From contig CM043959.1 of NCBI GenBank assembly GCA_014529385.2, positions 46,765,928-46,829,927 of the forward strand: a stretch of DNA of 64,000 nucleotides. The letters run 5' to 3'. This document shows, piece by piece, positions 34,832 to 46,469 of this stretch (position 1 is the stretch's first letter; each line of letters starts with the position of its first letter). Source of the DNA: Adiantum capillus-veneris (taxonomy: Eukaryota > Streptophyta > Polypodiopsida > Polypodiales > Pteridaceae). Both the position numbers and the translations under genes were made by a program. A model generated the notes under the pieces. That model did no database searches and was not told the origin of the DNA. It was given only the letters and a program-made list of their open reading frames with translations.

Positions 34832-37800
34832 CCCTCTTCTCCACCTTCTTCAAATTCTTCATCTTCTGAAGAAAGTGATGGTGCAACTTTTGAACCATCA
34901 AAAAGAAGAGGCCATAGGAAATCCTATGCCGCATGGAAGAGGTCGTCCAAGCTGAAGAAATTCAAAGAGGGAGGGAAGAGCATCTCTTTCCTTACCTATG
35001 ATGGCACCTTCGGTGCTACAGACAAAGTTTTGGCCTTTATCCAGCAATTCGATGCGGCGTTTGGAGATGAGGGCTTCACGGAGTCCTCTAAGCTACGCCA
35101 TGTAGCTATGCACTTTCAAAAGTCCGCCAGACAATGGTGGTCTAGCCTACGAGCCAACGGTGAAGCTCCACGAACATGGAAGGCTTTAAGAGCTTCCATT
35201 ATGAAGCAGTTTTTGGCCACCGATGCCAAAGATAAAGTACTCACCGAATGGCGAAGCTTAAAGCTCTCTCCCAATGAATCCATCCACAAATATGTAGACA
35301 AGTTTTGGGACCTACAACTCAAAGCCACTGTCTTCAAAAAGTTGGATTTTGGAGAGCAAAAGCAACAATTTTGTGCGGGCTTAACCGAAGAAATGGCGGA
35401 GTATGTCAACTCCCAAAGGCCACGTACCATATCGGCGGTAATACACCATACTATGGTGGCCTCGCGAATCAATTTCCAAACGGGGGGTAAAAGAAATAAT
35501 AAGCCCCCGGAAAACAAGGGTTCCAATGAGCCTAAGGGGAAGGACAATGTCCAAAAGTCTCCTAAGGGCAACTCCAACAAAGCTAAAGAGAAGGGAGTTT
35601 ACAAAGGAAAGAATAAACTCTCTCCTGAAGAGCTTGAGCGTTATCGTAAAGATAACCGGTGTTTCAAGTGCGGCGAACAAGGGCATGCATACCGCGCTTG
35701 TCCCCAAAAGAACAACCGCCAAGATCCTCCTAGAGCTTCTTTGGTTGAAATCCAAGAGGAGGAGATTCATCAAACTCACCACAAAGGATCTCCTCTATGC
35801 CATGCTTGGGGAAAGGTAAGAGAACATGATGCTTTTATTCTCTTTGACCCTGGTTCTACTCACAATTTCATATCTATGGAGTTAGCCACCAAGCTAGGCA
35901 TACAATCCTACGAGATGGGAGATATCCTACCCGCAGACAGTGCCTTCAAGGGGCAAGAAGCTTCAGTCACTCCCTTAATCGGGAAATTGAGGCTTCATGT
36001 CCAAGGCTATGTGGACAAAGAGGACTTCTTTATCTCTCCTCTCAAGCATGAGGATGTAATCCTAGGGGCACCATGGTTTGACCGCCTGGCTGCCCATGTT
36101 AAATTTCCTGAAAGGAGAATCTCCTTTAAGTTCAGGGAAAAGGACATGTATATAGATGCTAAGGAGATGGGTAACACCATCCCCATTGTACATACACCAG
36201 CTTTCAACAAGTCAATAAAGAGCTCTATTTCCGTGTACATGATTTTTGTTAAAGATTCTCAAAATGAACCTAATGCTTTAGCAAAAGAAAATAAAAGCAA
36301 CCAAAAGGAATTAGAGTTATCCAATTTTCTCAAGGGGTTTCAAGATGTCTTTATTGACGACATCCCTTGTGAGCTACCTCCTAAACGAGGTAATGACGAC
36401 CATGCAATTGAACTTCTTCCAGGAAGTTCACCGCCTAACAAACCTCCTTATAGAGTTTCTCAAGCTCAACAAGAGGAGATTATGCAGCAAGTGCATGAGT
36501 TAGTTGAGAAGGGCATGGTTAGGCCTAGCTCATCTCCATTTTGCTCACCTGTGCTATTAGTGCAAAAGAAAGACGGCACATATCGTATGTGTGTCGACTA
36601 TAGAGCACTAAATAGGATCACTATCAAGAATAGGTTTCCCGTTCCACGGGTAGAAGACCTATTTGATAAGCTACAAGGATCGACCTACTTCAGTAGGATT
36701 GACCTAAAAAGTGGCTATCATCAAATAAGGATAGTTGATCAAGACATTGTAAAGACCGCATTTCGTACTACATTTGGTCTTTACGAATACATTGTCATGC
36801 CTTTTGGCTTGACTAATGCACCAGCCACATTTAACCGCTTGATGGAGAAGCTGTTCAGGCCTCATCGAACCTTCACTGGAGTGTTCTTTGATGATATTAT
36901 CATCTACTCTAATTCATTGGAGGAACACAAGCAACACCTCCTGGTAATATTTCAAGTTTTAAGAGAGAATAAACTTTATGTTAATCGAAAGAAAAGTGAA
37001 TTTTTCTTGCAAGAGATTCAATATTTAGGTCACATTATCTCTCAAGATGGAATCCAAATGGATCCATCCAAGTTAGAGGTAATAAAAGGATGGCCTAAAT
37101 CAAGGAATCTTCATGAACTAAGAAGCTTTATAGGTATGTGTGCATACTATAGACGCTTCATAGAAAAGTTCTCACAAATTGCGGGACCATTACATGACCT
37201 AACAAAGAAAAATGTTAGGTATACGTGGTCTGCTAAAGAGAACAATGCTTTCGAAAAGCTTAAAGAAAAGCTTATCTCTCAACCTGTGCTTACACTACCG
37301 GATCTCTCAAAACCATTTGAGGTCCAATGTGATGCTTGTGGTGATTGCCTTGGGGCTGTTCTGCTCCAAGAAGGGCACGCCATAGGCTATGAGAGTCGAA
37401 GGCTCGACCCTGTTGAGCAAGCTCTAGGCATATACGAAAAAGAACTCCTTGCAGTTCTACATGCCTTAGACTCATGGAAGCACTATTTATTGGGGACTCC
37501 TTTCATTCTGCGAACGGATCACCAAAGTCTTAAGTGCTTCATGACGCAGACCAAGCTTTTCGACAAACAAATGAGGTGGGCAAATTTCCTTTCGCAATTT
37601 CATTTTCATATTGCTCACATTGCTGGCAAGCATAATCAAGTAGCCGATGCCCTCTCAAGACGACCGAGAGTGAATGCGGTTTCCATAGCAACTCACAATG
37701 ATCTATCTTCAATGATAGATGAGTATGCTATTGATCCCGATTTTAGAGATGTGATTTCAGCCCTTGCATTAGGGAAGAAAGAAGAACCATTTACTTTACA

Positions 37801-38629
37801 AGATGGTTATCTTCTCTATGGCAATAGACTATGCGTTACTAACTCACTACGTGAGAAAGTAATGTATGAATCTCATGCTCCCCCATATGCGGGGCATAGA
37901 GGGATTCAGTCTACCCTAAAGGGAATTGAAACATATTTCTATTGGCCTACCATGAAAGTGAACATACACGAGTATGTTTCCAAATGTGTGGTATGTCAAA
38001 AGAAAAAATTTGATAGAGGGAAGCAACTTGGATTGCTTCAACCCTTGCCAATCCCTAATTCACCGTGGGAGAGCATATCCATGGATTTTATCTTTGGATT
38101 GCCTAAGTCTATCCATGGGAATACGGGAATATGGACGATAGTAGACAGGTTCAGTAAACAAGCTCATTTTATACCTGTCAAAAAGACTATCAAAGCCCAT
38201 CAAATGTCAACCCTCTTCATTTCACAAATTTTCAAGTACCATGGCTTGCCAATGTCCATAGTGTCGGATAGAGATCCTAGAATGACCAGTAATTTCTGGA
38301 AGGGTCTCTTTGAGAATTTAGGAACAAGGCTAAACTTCTCTTCGGCCTATCATCCACAAACTGATGGCCAAAGTGAAATAGCTAACCTAACCATTCTTGA
38401 TCTACTAAAAGCCTATGTAACGGAAGTAGATCAAAGATCCCAATGGGAGAAGTACTTACCCTTAGTAGAGTATGCTTACAATAACACTGTACATACTTCC
38501 ACAGGAAAAGCACCTTTCGAGGTAATTGAGGGAAGATCAAAAAGTCCCTTGCTACTTAAGGTACATGGGAAGATCTTCGCTGCAGCCCGAGTCTTACAAA
38601 GGAGAGCCACCTCAAGAACCAACTATTGA
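34832..38629 (+). pseudogene. Gag-Pol polyprotein of the young Ty3 element (3' end damaged)
   Basis: The frame is open for about 1265 codons after the gag stop. It holds, in order: gag capsid text (SARQWWSSLRANGEAPRTW); a CCHC knuckle CFKCGEQGHAYRAC (35660-35701); a protease active site F-D-P-G-S-T-H-N-F (Asp at 35846, Pro in place of Ser/Thr); and a reverse transcriptase with MCVDYRALN and F-F-D-D (DD at 36890-36895). RNase H follows (FEVQCDACGDCLGAVL near 37320), then integrase with an HHCC finger (37865-38000) and a DD35E triad at 38084, 38267 and 38375. All catalytic residues of RT and integrase are present. After GKAPFEVIEGRSKSPLL the frame jumps to unrelated residues and stops at 38627-38629. 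The C-terminal integrase region expected there is missing. Confidence 0.9.
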
Positions 38630-38840
38630 AGATCCACCGGAGATCGAGGACCACGAGGAGGTGCTGCAGCCCGAGTCCATTCTCCGACATGAAGACAAGG
38701 TATTAAGAGGCGGTAAGACTATCCGACGATATCTTATTAAGTTTAAGAATTATCCTTTTGAAGATGCTAGATGGATGCAAGGCATACAATTAAAGGATAA
38801 CCTAAACCTTGTCAATGCTTACAATGCTTCCCAAGAGTAA
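38590..38840 (+). pseudogene. Displaced chromodomain-like C-terminus of Pol
   Basis: In the next frame the text PESILRHEDKVLRGGKTIRR, then YLIKFKNYPFEDARWM (about 38670-38790), resembles the chromodomain at the C-terminus of chromovirus integrases, which guides insertion to marked chromatin. It is preceded by an acidic linker rich in Pro and Glu and ends at 38838-38840. It is cut off from the integrase frame by a deletion and frameshift near 38579-38600, where the 15-nt string GCTGCAGCCCGAGTC occurs and is repeated at 38663-38677. Whether it is ever translated in this copy is doubtful. Confidence 0.65.
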
Positions 38841-39185
38841 GCAAATGTACAAAATGTTAAAAATGAACAAAAAATTTTGTCTTATAAGACTCTCTTTTTC
38901 TTTATTTATGCACAAAAATGAAGTAGTATGCATGCTTAGATCAAGTTTGCGGAGACGACGTCTCCCGAACACCAAGTAGAGCTTGTCACTCTACTATGGA
39001 AGACTGATAGGACTAATGTGCAGACATGCTTGCGGCAGCCTCAGGCTCTCAAGCGCCAAATGGACTAGTCATCCATTATGGAATGATGTCGTAGGGTAAC
39101 ATAGGGATCCTCTACCCGCTAAAGAAAAGGACTCATGCATATGCTTTATCTTCTCTACACCATAGTCGAGGACGACTATGATTTC

Positions 39186-39198
39186 AAGAGAGAGGTAA
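39186..39198 (+). promoter_or_regulatory. Polypurine tract
   Basis: AAGAGAGAGGTAA lies directly before the TG of the 3' LTR, the expected place for the plus-strand primer. Confidence 0.7.
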
Positions 39199-40793
39199 TG
39201 TCATAATAATCAATATCTAATTCTCCTAAATGATTTTCTCATATTAAACTGATCATTTAATGTGGGGAAGTGCCAAGGGAGAAAAAGCTAGAATATTGGT
39301 TAAGCTAGCAGACCGGCCACAGTAGGGATCCAAAGGAGGGAAAATAGGGATCCAAAGGGGGGGCCATCTGCAAAAGAGCCATGTGAAACAATGGGCCAAA
39401 AAGACCCTAAGGTTCAGCCCATTAAGACTTCCAAAATGCTAAGGTTCCAAAATTCAAAGGTTGTGTCCAAAGGTCAACCCTAGGGAAAATTGGATGCTTA
39501 GTGTGTGCCCTAAAAAGTCTTTGCACATCCCTACATGGGAGGGGGCGAGCCCCAAAGCTAGGGGATGAGAGAGAAAGCCACACACACACACACACAGGCT
39601 CCCTTTACACAAAGGGAATGAGGGACACATGTCAGCTCCCTAGGCCAAATGCCCACAAGGTGTGCCCAATTCCTATTGGAAGACCCTTGAAGTGGACCAA
39701 TGAGAATTAAGCTAGAGTAAATCTAGTTTAATTAATTTAAAAACATTTAATAAAAGAAACCAATGAGAATTAAGTCTCCTAGAAGACTATTGGGCAGTCT
39801 CCCCAGGGGTCCAATGAGCATTCAGGAGCCCCATGGCTTGCCTGATTCCTATTGGCCAGGAGGCAAAGGGGTCCAATGAGAGTTTAGTTTAATTATTTAA
39901 TTACCTAAAGCTCTCACAAAAGGGGAAAGGGGGACACATGTCAGAAGGCTATCACTTATGCTGCTTAATTCCTATTGGCTTGACCTGGGGAGGTCCAATG
40001 AGGCAAAAGGCAGACCTAATTAGCAGCTAGGGCTCGCCCAAGAGAGAGGGGGGGCTGATTTTTGCTTGGCATTGACACACACACACTCACACTTGACCAT
40101 GTGTGAAGGAAGAATACTCTATCTCCTCCCAAGCTTTAATGGAGAGCTCATCATCTACTCCAAGCTTGTGAGATAGAAGCCTACATCAACACTCTCTTGG
40201 CATATGGATGCAAATCCAACCAAGAGCCAAGCTTCAATGCATGCTCATCTTCTCTACCAAGCTAATTACTAAGCTAAGCTATGCTAATATGAGTGATTAT
40301 GTGAGGAGATGTACATCTTTCTCGTAAGATACTTCTTTTTCTTCTCAATCTACTCTCATACCCTGCTAGCTCTTACCATCTTCGAAGGTGTGTGAGGTCT
40401 TGGGTCTGAGAACGGGGATAATTCAAGTTGTGTTTGATTAAGTGTTTTGCTTGGTGTATGAAGCTTCCATCTTCATTGCACTAGCTAGTCTTGAAGGAAC
40501 ACAAAGAATTGTATTGTACAATGTCTCTCTTGATGGGAGAAACCATAATACAAAGCCTTTTGGAGGGGGGACCGGCTCCATGCAAATCCGGTCCTCAACT
40601 GTTGTCAATAGCTTAATTGCTCTCTCTCTTTTGAAAGTATTGTCGATGCTATCTAACTAGGTGTTATGCTTTTTGTTGCTCTCTCCACCCAAGCACTCTT
40701 GTAATTCTCATTAGGAATCTATTCTAATGAAATGCCCACTATATTCATGCTAATTTCCGCTACACATAAGATTTTAGGCCATTAAATGTTACA
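39199..40793 (+). repeat. 3' LTR (1595 bp)
   Basis: Same sequence as 32204-33796 except (CA)9 instead of (CA)8 and a C to T change in AGCTCT(C/T)ACCATC near 40372. No other difference was noticed on reading the stretches compared. Confidence 0.95.
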
Positions 40794-43557
40794 TATCATG
40801 GGCATTTCAAGTGGTGAGAAAGGATACCATTGAAAATATAACCTTATAGGTTGCACAAGTGGTGGACCTTAACACATAGTTCTTCTTAATATAATTACAT
40901 AGAGTGTATAAGTGGTGAATCTTGAGACCAAACCACTCGTGCTACTAGGGATAATAGGTTGGACAAGTGGTGGACCTTGAATGTAAACCCCTCATGTACA
41001 AAATTATGGGTTTAGGGTATTTCAATGGAGCCTAGCTTGGAGACATGGTGGAGATTGCTTCTCTCAATGTTTCAATGGAACCTATCTTGGAGAAATAGTG
41101 GAGCATCCTTCTCTCCATGTTTCAATGGAGCCTATCTTGGACAAGTGGTGGACCTTTGCTTCTCTCTATGTTTCAATAGAGTTAGCTTGGACAAGTGGTG
41201 GGTCTTGGAACAAAACCCCTTTGTAAAACATAGCATGGACATTACAAGTGATGAGGAAAAATATCATTCAAGATAAAACCTTATAGGTTGGAAAAGTGCT
41301 GATGGACCTTGACAAGTGGTGAAGGATACCATTTAAGATATACCCTTATAGGTTGGACAAGTGGTGGACCTTAACACCCAGTTATTCTTGATATAATGAC
41401 ATAGAGTGGATAAGTGGTAAATCTTAAGACCAAACCACTCATGCTACTAGGTATAATACGTTAGAGAAGTGGTAGACCTTGAACGTAAACACCCTATGTA
41501 CAAAATATCATGGTTTTAGGGTGTTTCAATGGAGCCTAGCATCTTGGAGACATGGTAGATCTTGATTCTTTCCATGTTTGAATGGCACCTATCTTGGAAA
41601 AATGATGGAGGTTACTTTTCTCCATGCTTCAACGGAGCCTAGATTTGACAAGTGGTGAACCTTTTCTTCTCTCTATGTTTGAATAGAGTTAGCTTGGACA
41701 AGTGGTGGACCTTTGCTTCTCTCTATGTTTGAATAGAGTTAGCTTGGACAAGTGGTGGAACTTGGAATGAAACCCCCATGTAAAACATATCATGGGCATT
41801 TCAAGTGGTGAGAAAGGATACCATTTAAGATATAACCTTATAGGTTGGACAAGTGGTGGACCTTAATACATAGTTCTTCTTAATATAATGACATAGAGTG
41901 TACAAGTGGTGTATCTTGAGACCAAACCACTCGTGCTGCTAGGGATAATAGGTTAGACAAGTGGTGGGCTTTGAAATAAAACCCCCCATGTACAAAATAA
42001 AATGGGTTTAGGGTACTTAAATGGATCCTAGCTTGGAGATATGGTGGAGCTTGCTTCTCTCCATTTTTCAATGAAGCCTATCTTGGAGAAATGGTGGAGC
42101 ATCCTTCTCTCCATGTTTCAATATAGCCTAGTTGAACAAGTGGTGGACCTTTGGTTCTCTCTATGTTTCAATTGAGTTAGCTTGGACAAGTGGCGGACAT
42201 TGAAACAAAACTCCGATGTAAAACATATTATGGGCATTTCAAGTGGTGAGAAAGGATACCATTTAAGATATAACCTTATAGGTTGGACAAGTGGTGGACC
42301 TTAACACATTGTTCTTCTTAATATAATGACATAGAGTGTACAAGTGGTGAATCTTGAAACCAAACCACTCATGCTACTAGGGATAATAGGTTAAACAAGT
42401 GGTGGGCCTTGAAATAAAACCCCCTAGAGTGTTTCAATGGAGCCTAGCTTGGAAACATAGTAAAGCTTGCTTCTCTCCATGTTTCAATGCAGCCTATCTT
42501 GGATAAATGGTGGTGCATCATTCTCTCCATGTTTCAATGGAGCCTAGCTTGGACAAGTGGTGGACCTTGATTTCTCTCTATGTTTGAATAGAGTTATCTT
42601 GGAAAAGTGGTGGACCTTGGAACAAAACCCCCATGTGAAACATATCATGGGCATTACAAGTGGTGAGAAAAAATACCATTCAATATATAACCTTATAGGT
42701 TGGACATGTGGTGGACCTTAACACCCAATTATTCTTAACATAATGACATAGAGTGGATAAGTGGTGAACTTGGGACCAAACCTACTAGGAAAAATAGGTT
42801 GGACAAGTGGTGGACCTTGAATGTAAACCCCCCATGTACAAAATATCACTCATGCTACTAGAAAAGATTTGGTATTAAGGTCCATGTTTCAATGCAGCAT
42901 AGCTTGGAAAAGTGGTGGACCTTTGTTTCTCTCTATGTTTCAATAGATTTTGCTTAAACAAGTGGTGGACCTTGGAACAAAACCCCCATGTAAATCATGT
43001 CATGGACATTACAAGTGGTGAGAAAAAATACAATTCAAGCTATAACATTATAGGTTGGACAAGTGGTGGACCTTAACACTAGATTCCTCTTAATATAATG
43101 ACATAGTGTGGACAAGTGGTGAATCATGAGACCAAACCTACTAGGGATAATAGGTTGGACAAGTGATGAACCTTGAATGTAAACCCCCCATGTACAAAAT
43201 ATTATGGGTATTGGGTATTTCAATGGAGCCTAGCAACTTGGAGACATGGTGGAGCTTATTTTTCTCCATGTTTCAATGGAGCCTATCTAGGAGAAACAGT
43301 GGAGGTTCCTTCTCTCCATGTTTCAATGAGCCTAGCTTGGACAAGTGGTGGACCTTTCTTTCTCTATATGTTTTAATAGAGTTAGCTTGGACAAGTGGTG
43401 GACCTTGGAATGAAACCCCCATGTAAAACATATCATGGGCATTTCAAGTGGTGAGAAAGGATACCATTTAAAATATAACCTTTTAGGTTGGACAAGTGGT
43501 GGACCTTAACACATAGTTCTTCTTAATATAATGACATAGAGTGTACAAGTGGTGAAT
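40794..43557 (+). repeat. Satellite array, 2.63-kb higher-order repeat, right part
   Basis: Continues exactly where the left part stopped at 32203. Landmarks at 41025, 41880 and 43035 match 29794, 28020 and 31803 after subtracting 8595 bp and whole 2629-2636 bp units. The array ends at the strand-switch hairpin. Confidence 0.9.
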
Positions 43558-43567
43558 CCCCACTTGT
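43545..43567. repeat. Strand-switch hairpin between satellite orientations
   Basis: ACAAGTGG (43545-43552), a 7-bp loop, then CCACTTGT (43560-43567) form a perfect 8-bp inverted repeat. To the left, satellite cores read CAAGTGG; to the right, up to 59.7 kb, they read CCACTTG. This is the inversion axis. Confidence 0.8.
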
Positions 43568-43858
43568 CTTACCTAAAGACCAATGTGAGACATGGGAGCA
43601 AGAAATCCATCCGATATTGTTTTAAGGACTATTACATAGACAATCAATAACTTAAGTAAAGCAAAAAGACTTGGATCTTTCACAATTAATAACTTAAGTA
43701 AAGCCAAAAAGACTTGGATCTTTGACAATTTTTTTCAAACTAAAAAAGCACAATCTCATGCTAACAAAACTATAAATCACAATTGAAAGTTTTGAACAAG
43801 AAAAAGATCAGCAATCTTAATAAGAAGGATACTTTTCATTTCATTTGATGATTACAAA

Positions 43859-43981
43859 CTAAAAGAAAGTCTCTGAAGAAATTGATAAACAAAAAATGTA
43901 GGTGACTGCTTCATTATTTTGAGCAAAAATATCAAAATCTCTATTGATTGAGCTCCATCTAGTAGTATCCTTTGTAAGATC
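43859..43981 (-). other. Possible 3' terminal exon or UTR of the FCP1-like gene
   Basis: The acceptor TTCCTTCCTGCAG at 43982 is strong. Joined to a weak donor after 44075 the frame gives GSYKGYY and a stop, so most of this stretch would be untranslated. An alternative frame stays open to 43859. It remains a tentative exon. Confidence 0.35.
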
Positions 43982-44074
43982 CTGCAGGAAGGAATAAAAA
44001 GAAAGATTTGTTAGATACCATGCACATGAGTGTTCAAGCATGTGTATCAAGAATATATGACATGTCACTAGTAC

Positions 44075-45274
44075 CTTAGGGTTGGTTTCTATCCAGCCTT
44101 AGAAGATTGTTCTCAGCTTTCACCTTATTTATATAAGCCTTTGCTGTGGTTGCCTTCAAAACTCCTTTTGTGTTACAACCCAATTGCCTAGCTAAAGTGG
44201 TCAACTGTGACGCCTTCATGCTTTCAATGGGTGTACGCTCCTCTGCCAAGATCTCTTGTATTTGGGCTCTTCTCATTTCATTGCGGTGGCTTGTGTCACT
44301 TGCATCTTCAATGATAGTTTCATCTCTGTCGCCTTTTGCAGGTGGTATTCTTCTTGTAAAGAACACCTTAGCTGACCAAACATCATTTTTCTGCTTCCAA
44401 TACTCCATGATTTGTTTGTATTCACTATCATTTGTCACTATAGGTTGTACATAACGATTAGAAGCAATTAAATCACGCACATCCCTTCTCTCATCAAGTT
44501 GAATCAAGTATGGCAGTAGCTCCTCCAAGAGCATATTGTCAACCATCTTCTCAGCATCAAATTGTGGTGGAAAAATGCAATTGTTTGCTGGTGAAATACA
44601 TCCCTTGTAAGGAGAGTCATCAATAAGCACTGTTCTTTGTGGATCACATTCAAACCACATGGCAATTTTGGCTAGAGGCTTGAACATTGCCTCAACGTTT
44701 GGATTGTCGGGTCTAAACAATTTTTGATTTTGAGCGGTGTAGAAAACATCTTGTGACCAAATTGCAAAGAAAGGCAATGTATCCTCAGCTAAGTTGTTTA
44801 GTGCTGCAAGGATTTGATACACATTATTCCTAGTAGCTGTCGACCAAATTGCAACATTAAACCTCTGTAAAATAGTCTTCAAGAATTGGATGCAACCTGG
44901 CCTGAGTATAATATATCTTTTTGAATCCATTTGCACTGAGTTGTGGTGTGAGGATGGTTGAGTGGAACGTTTCAACAATAGACCATTTAAATCCAATATA
45001 ATTGTAAGCATGGATTTCTCAACATCTACGCTACATGACGTAGTACCAATTGGCAATAGCTCGTGAGTGGAATTTTCAGTCTCTTTTGATGTATGTTGCA
45101 TTTTTGAAGCATCGATTTCTTGGTTCTCATTATTGGAAGCTTGCTCAAGTTGCACAACACTATACTCTATTATAGAAATATCATCCATCTTGGGCACTTT
45201 AGAAACCATAGAATCTATGGATTCTATAGTTGTTGACTGAACCATAGGAGCATTATCCATCCCAGATTGTGAAT
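44075..45274 (-). pseudogene. FCP1-like (HAD/NIF) exon
   Basis: About 400 codons open after an acceptor TTTCTTAG. A Ser/Thr/Glu-rich lead (to residue about 110) precedes LTIILDLNGLLLKR, then YIILRPGCIQFLKTILQRFN, VAIWSTATRNN, DPQRTVLIDDSPYKG and an NCIFPPQF segment, the FCP1/SCP fold. The nucleophile Asp and the DD of IDDSPYK are kept. The second Asp and the Thr of DxDxT are Asn and Leu (D-L-N-G-L), as in a plant FCP1-like subgroup. A C-terminal helical part has QLTTLARQLGCNTKGVLKA, similar to a SAP/HeH-type DNA-binding helix-loop-helix. It could be an independent gene starting at an ATG within 45290-45243 rather than part of the composite locus. It keeps more catalytic residues than the paralogue at 20802-21569. 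Confidence 0.7.
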
Positions 45275-45499
45275 CTAAGAAAACACACACACAAATGGTA
45301 TCTCAAAACCACTAGAATTTTATTCACCATATTTATAAGTAGAACTCCTAGTAAGAAATTTATTTAAGGTAAAGTCGTTGTTAGAATCCTTGCAACCATT
45401 TTCAACATTCGTACACAAAACACCACTTGTCTAAAATACAATCTACTAACTCAACATTTTCCATCCTACACTTTATTAAATATGAGTACTTAAAGTGAA

Positions 45500-45720
45500 A
45501 ACTAAAAGCCACCCTTGTTGAGGAAACATGGATACAAGGTCCACCAAATGTCAAACCTAGACTACAAGCAAACAATTAGAGATTTGGCTTAGATTTGGAT
45601 TCAAAGGCCACCACTTATTCAAGTAAGATAACTCCACTTGTTTAAGACAGTAATGTTTGAAGCCCCACCACTTGTCCAGCCTAGACACTGATTAAATTTT
45701 GGTAAGATTTATCACAAATC
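45500..45720 (-). repeat. Isolated satellite units in the SET/FCP1 intron
   Basis: Three or four diverged copies of the CCACTTGTCCA-type core in the minus-type orientation, between the SET and FCP1-like exons (intron 45275-45908). Confidence 0.7.
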
Positions 45721-45908
45721 TAGAGTAGAATCAAGATTCTATGGCCAAGGTAGTCAAATAAGTTAGACAACACACAAAGCATAAGAGCACTCTAGATTCT
45801 CGTTGAGCATAAACTAAACAATAATCAAATGTTATATTCACTTGAGATTTCATCCATGAAAAATGAAAATGATGCATGTACTTGAGATTTCCATGTACAA
45901 TACTTTAC

Positions 45909-46469
45909 AATGTCATGTAAAGTTATAGTCAGCAAACAACTCTTCTCCTGCTTCAACTTGACAAATAGTCTCAATGCATACATGGCCATATTCTTCTGGC
46001 TTGATGTGTGAAGAGGTGCATTTATGCCAAGGTGGAAAATTTGGATCAAATGTATAGCATACGTTGGGACAGAAATTTGTACTGTGAGAACTATTTATAT
46101 AGCCCGACACGTTTCCTTCTTCTACACAACCAATAATGTATGATTGATCTTCCTCTTCTTCTATGTTTGGATCCTCTAGAAGAGAATATTTATAAGCTCT
46201 TGGAAATATTTTGCATATCTTTTTCCAGTTTTGAAATCTATACTTATGCCCTCGATAGTTTAGAATAGTCAAACCACTTTCCAGGGTAGGATGCACAAAT
46301 AGCCCATAACCAGCTCCTTCAATACATGAAAGTCGCACTTCAAAATCCACACAGTTAATATGGAAAATTACATCTTTGGGAATAGGAAAAGTTGGTGTCC
46401 CAAAAGGATCTTCATGCCAATCATAGTGTGAAATACATCTAGTTTTTATATCACTTAACTCCTTTGTGT
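45909..46469 (-). pseudogene. SET-domain exon
   Basis: Enters as HTKELSDIKTRCISHYDWHE and continues open for 185 codons. SET hallmarks are present in order: RLSCIEGAGYGLFV (start of the fold, substrate methyl-donor pocket), ILNYRGHKYRF, then INSSHSTNFCPNVCYTF (counterpart of the NHSxxPN cofactor motif) and VEAGEELFADYNF (the GEExxxDY motif). The Cys-rich pre- and post-SET regions are absent or very short. SET proteins methylate lysines, mostly of histones. The exon ends FT then TGA (45913-45915), seven bases before a GTAAAG donor. If TGA arose from CGA the frame would run into the FCP1-like exon with correct phase. As a stand-alone gene it would simply end here. Confidence 0.7.

Larger units (their letters stand above)
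32204..40793 (+). mobile_element. Young Ty3/gypsy chromovirus-like LTR retrotransposon, defective
   Basis: Complete structure: 5' LTR 32204-33796, primer-binding site, gag-pol frame, polypurine tract and 3' LTR 39199-40793. LTRs start TG and end CA. The target duplication TATCA is perfect (32199-32203 and 40794-40798), and removing the element restores the satellite phrase AACATATCATGGGCATTTC. In the stretches compared the two LTRs differ by one CA unit (8 versus 9) and one substitution, so insertion is very recent. The coding part has a stop in gag and a deletion with frame change at the end of integrase, so it probably moved with enzymes supplied by a relative. Domain order and the C-terminal chromodomain-like segment place it among plant chromoviruses. 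Confidence 0.95.

Noticed and set aside
35030..35032. TTG as the start of the long Pol frame
   Set aside because: The frame is open upstream to the TAA at 34829; the Pol frame continues gag, so no separate start is needed.
34626..35782. Minus-strand open frames opposite gag
   Set aside because: Shadows of the plus-strand coding sequence; no domain on the minus strand.
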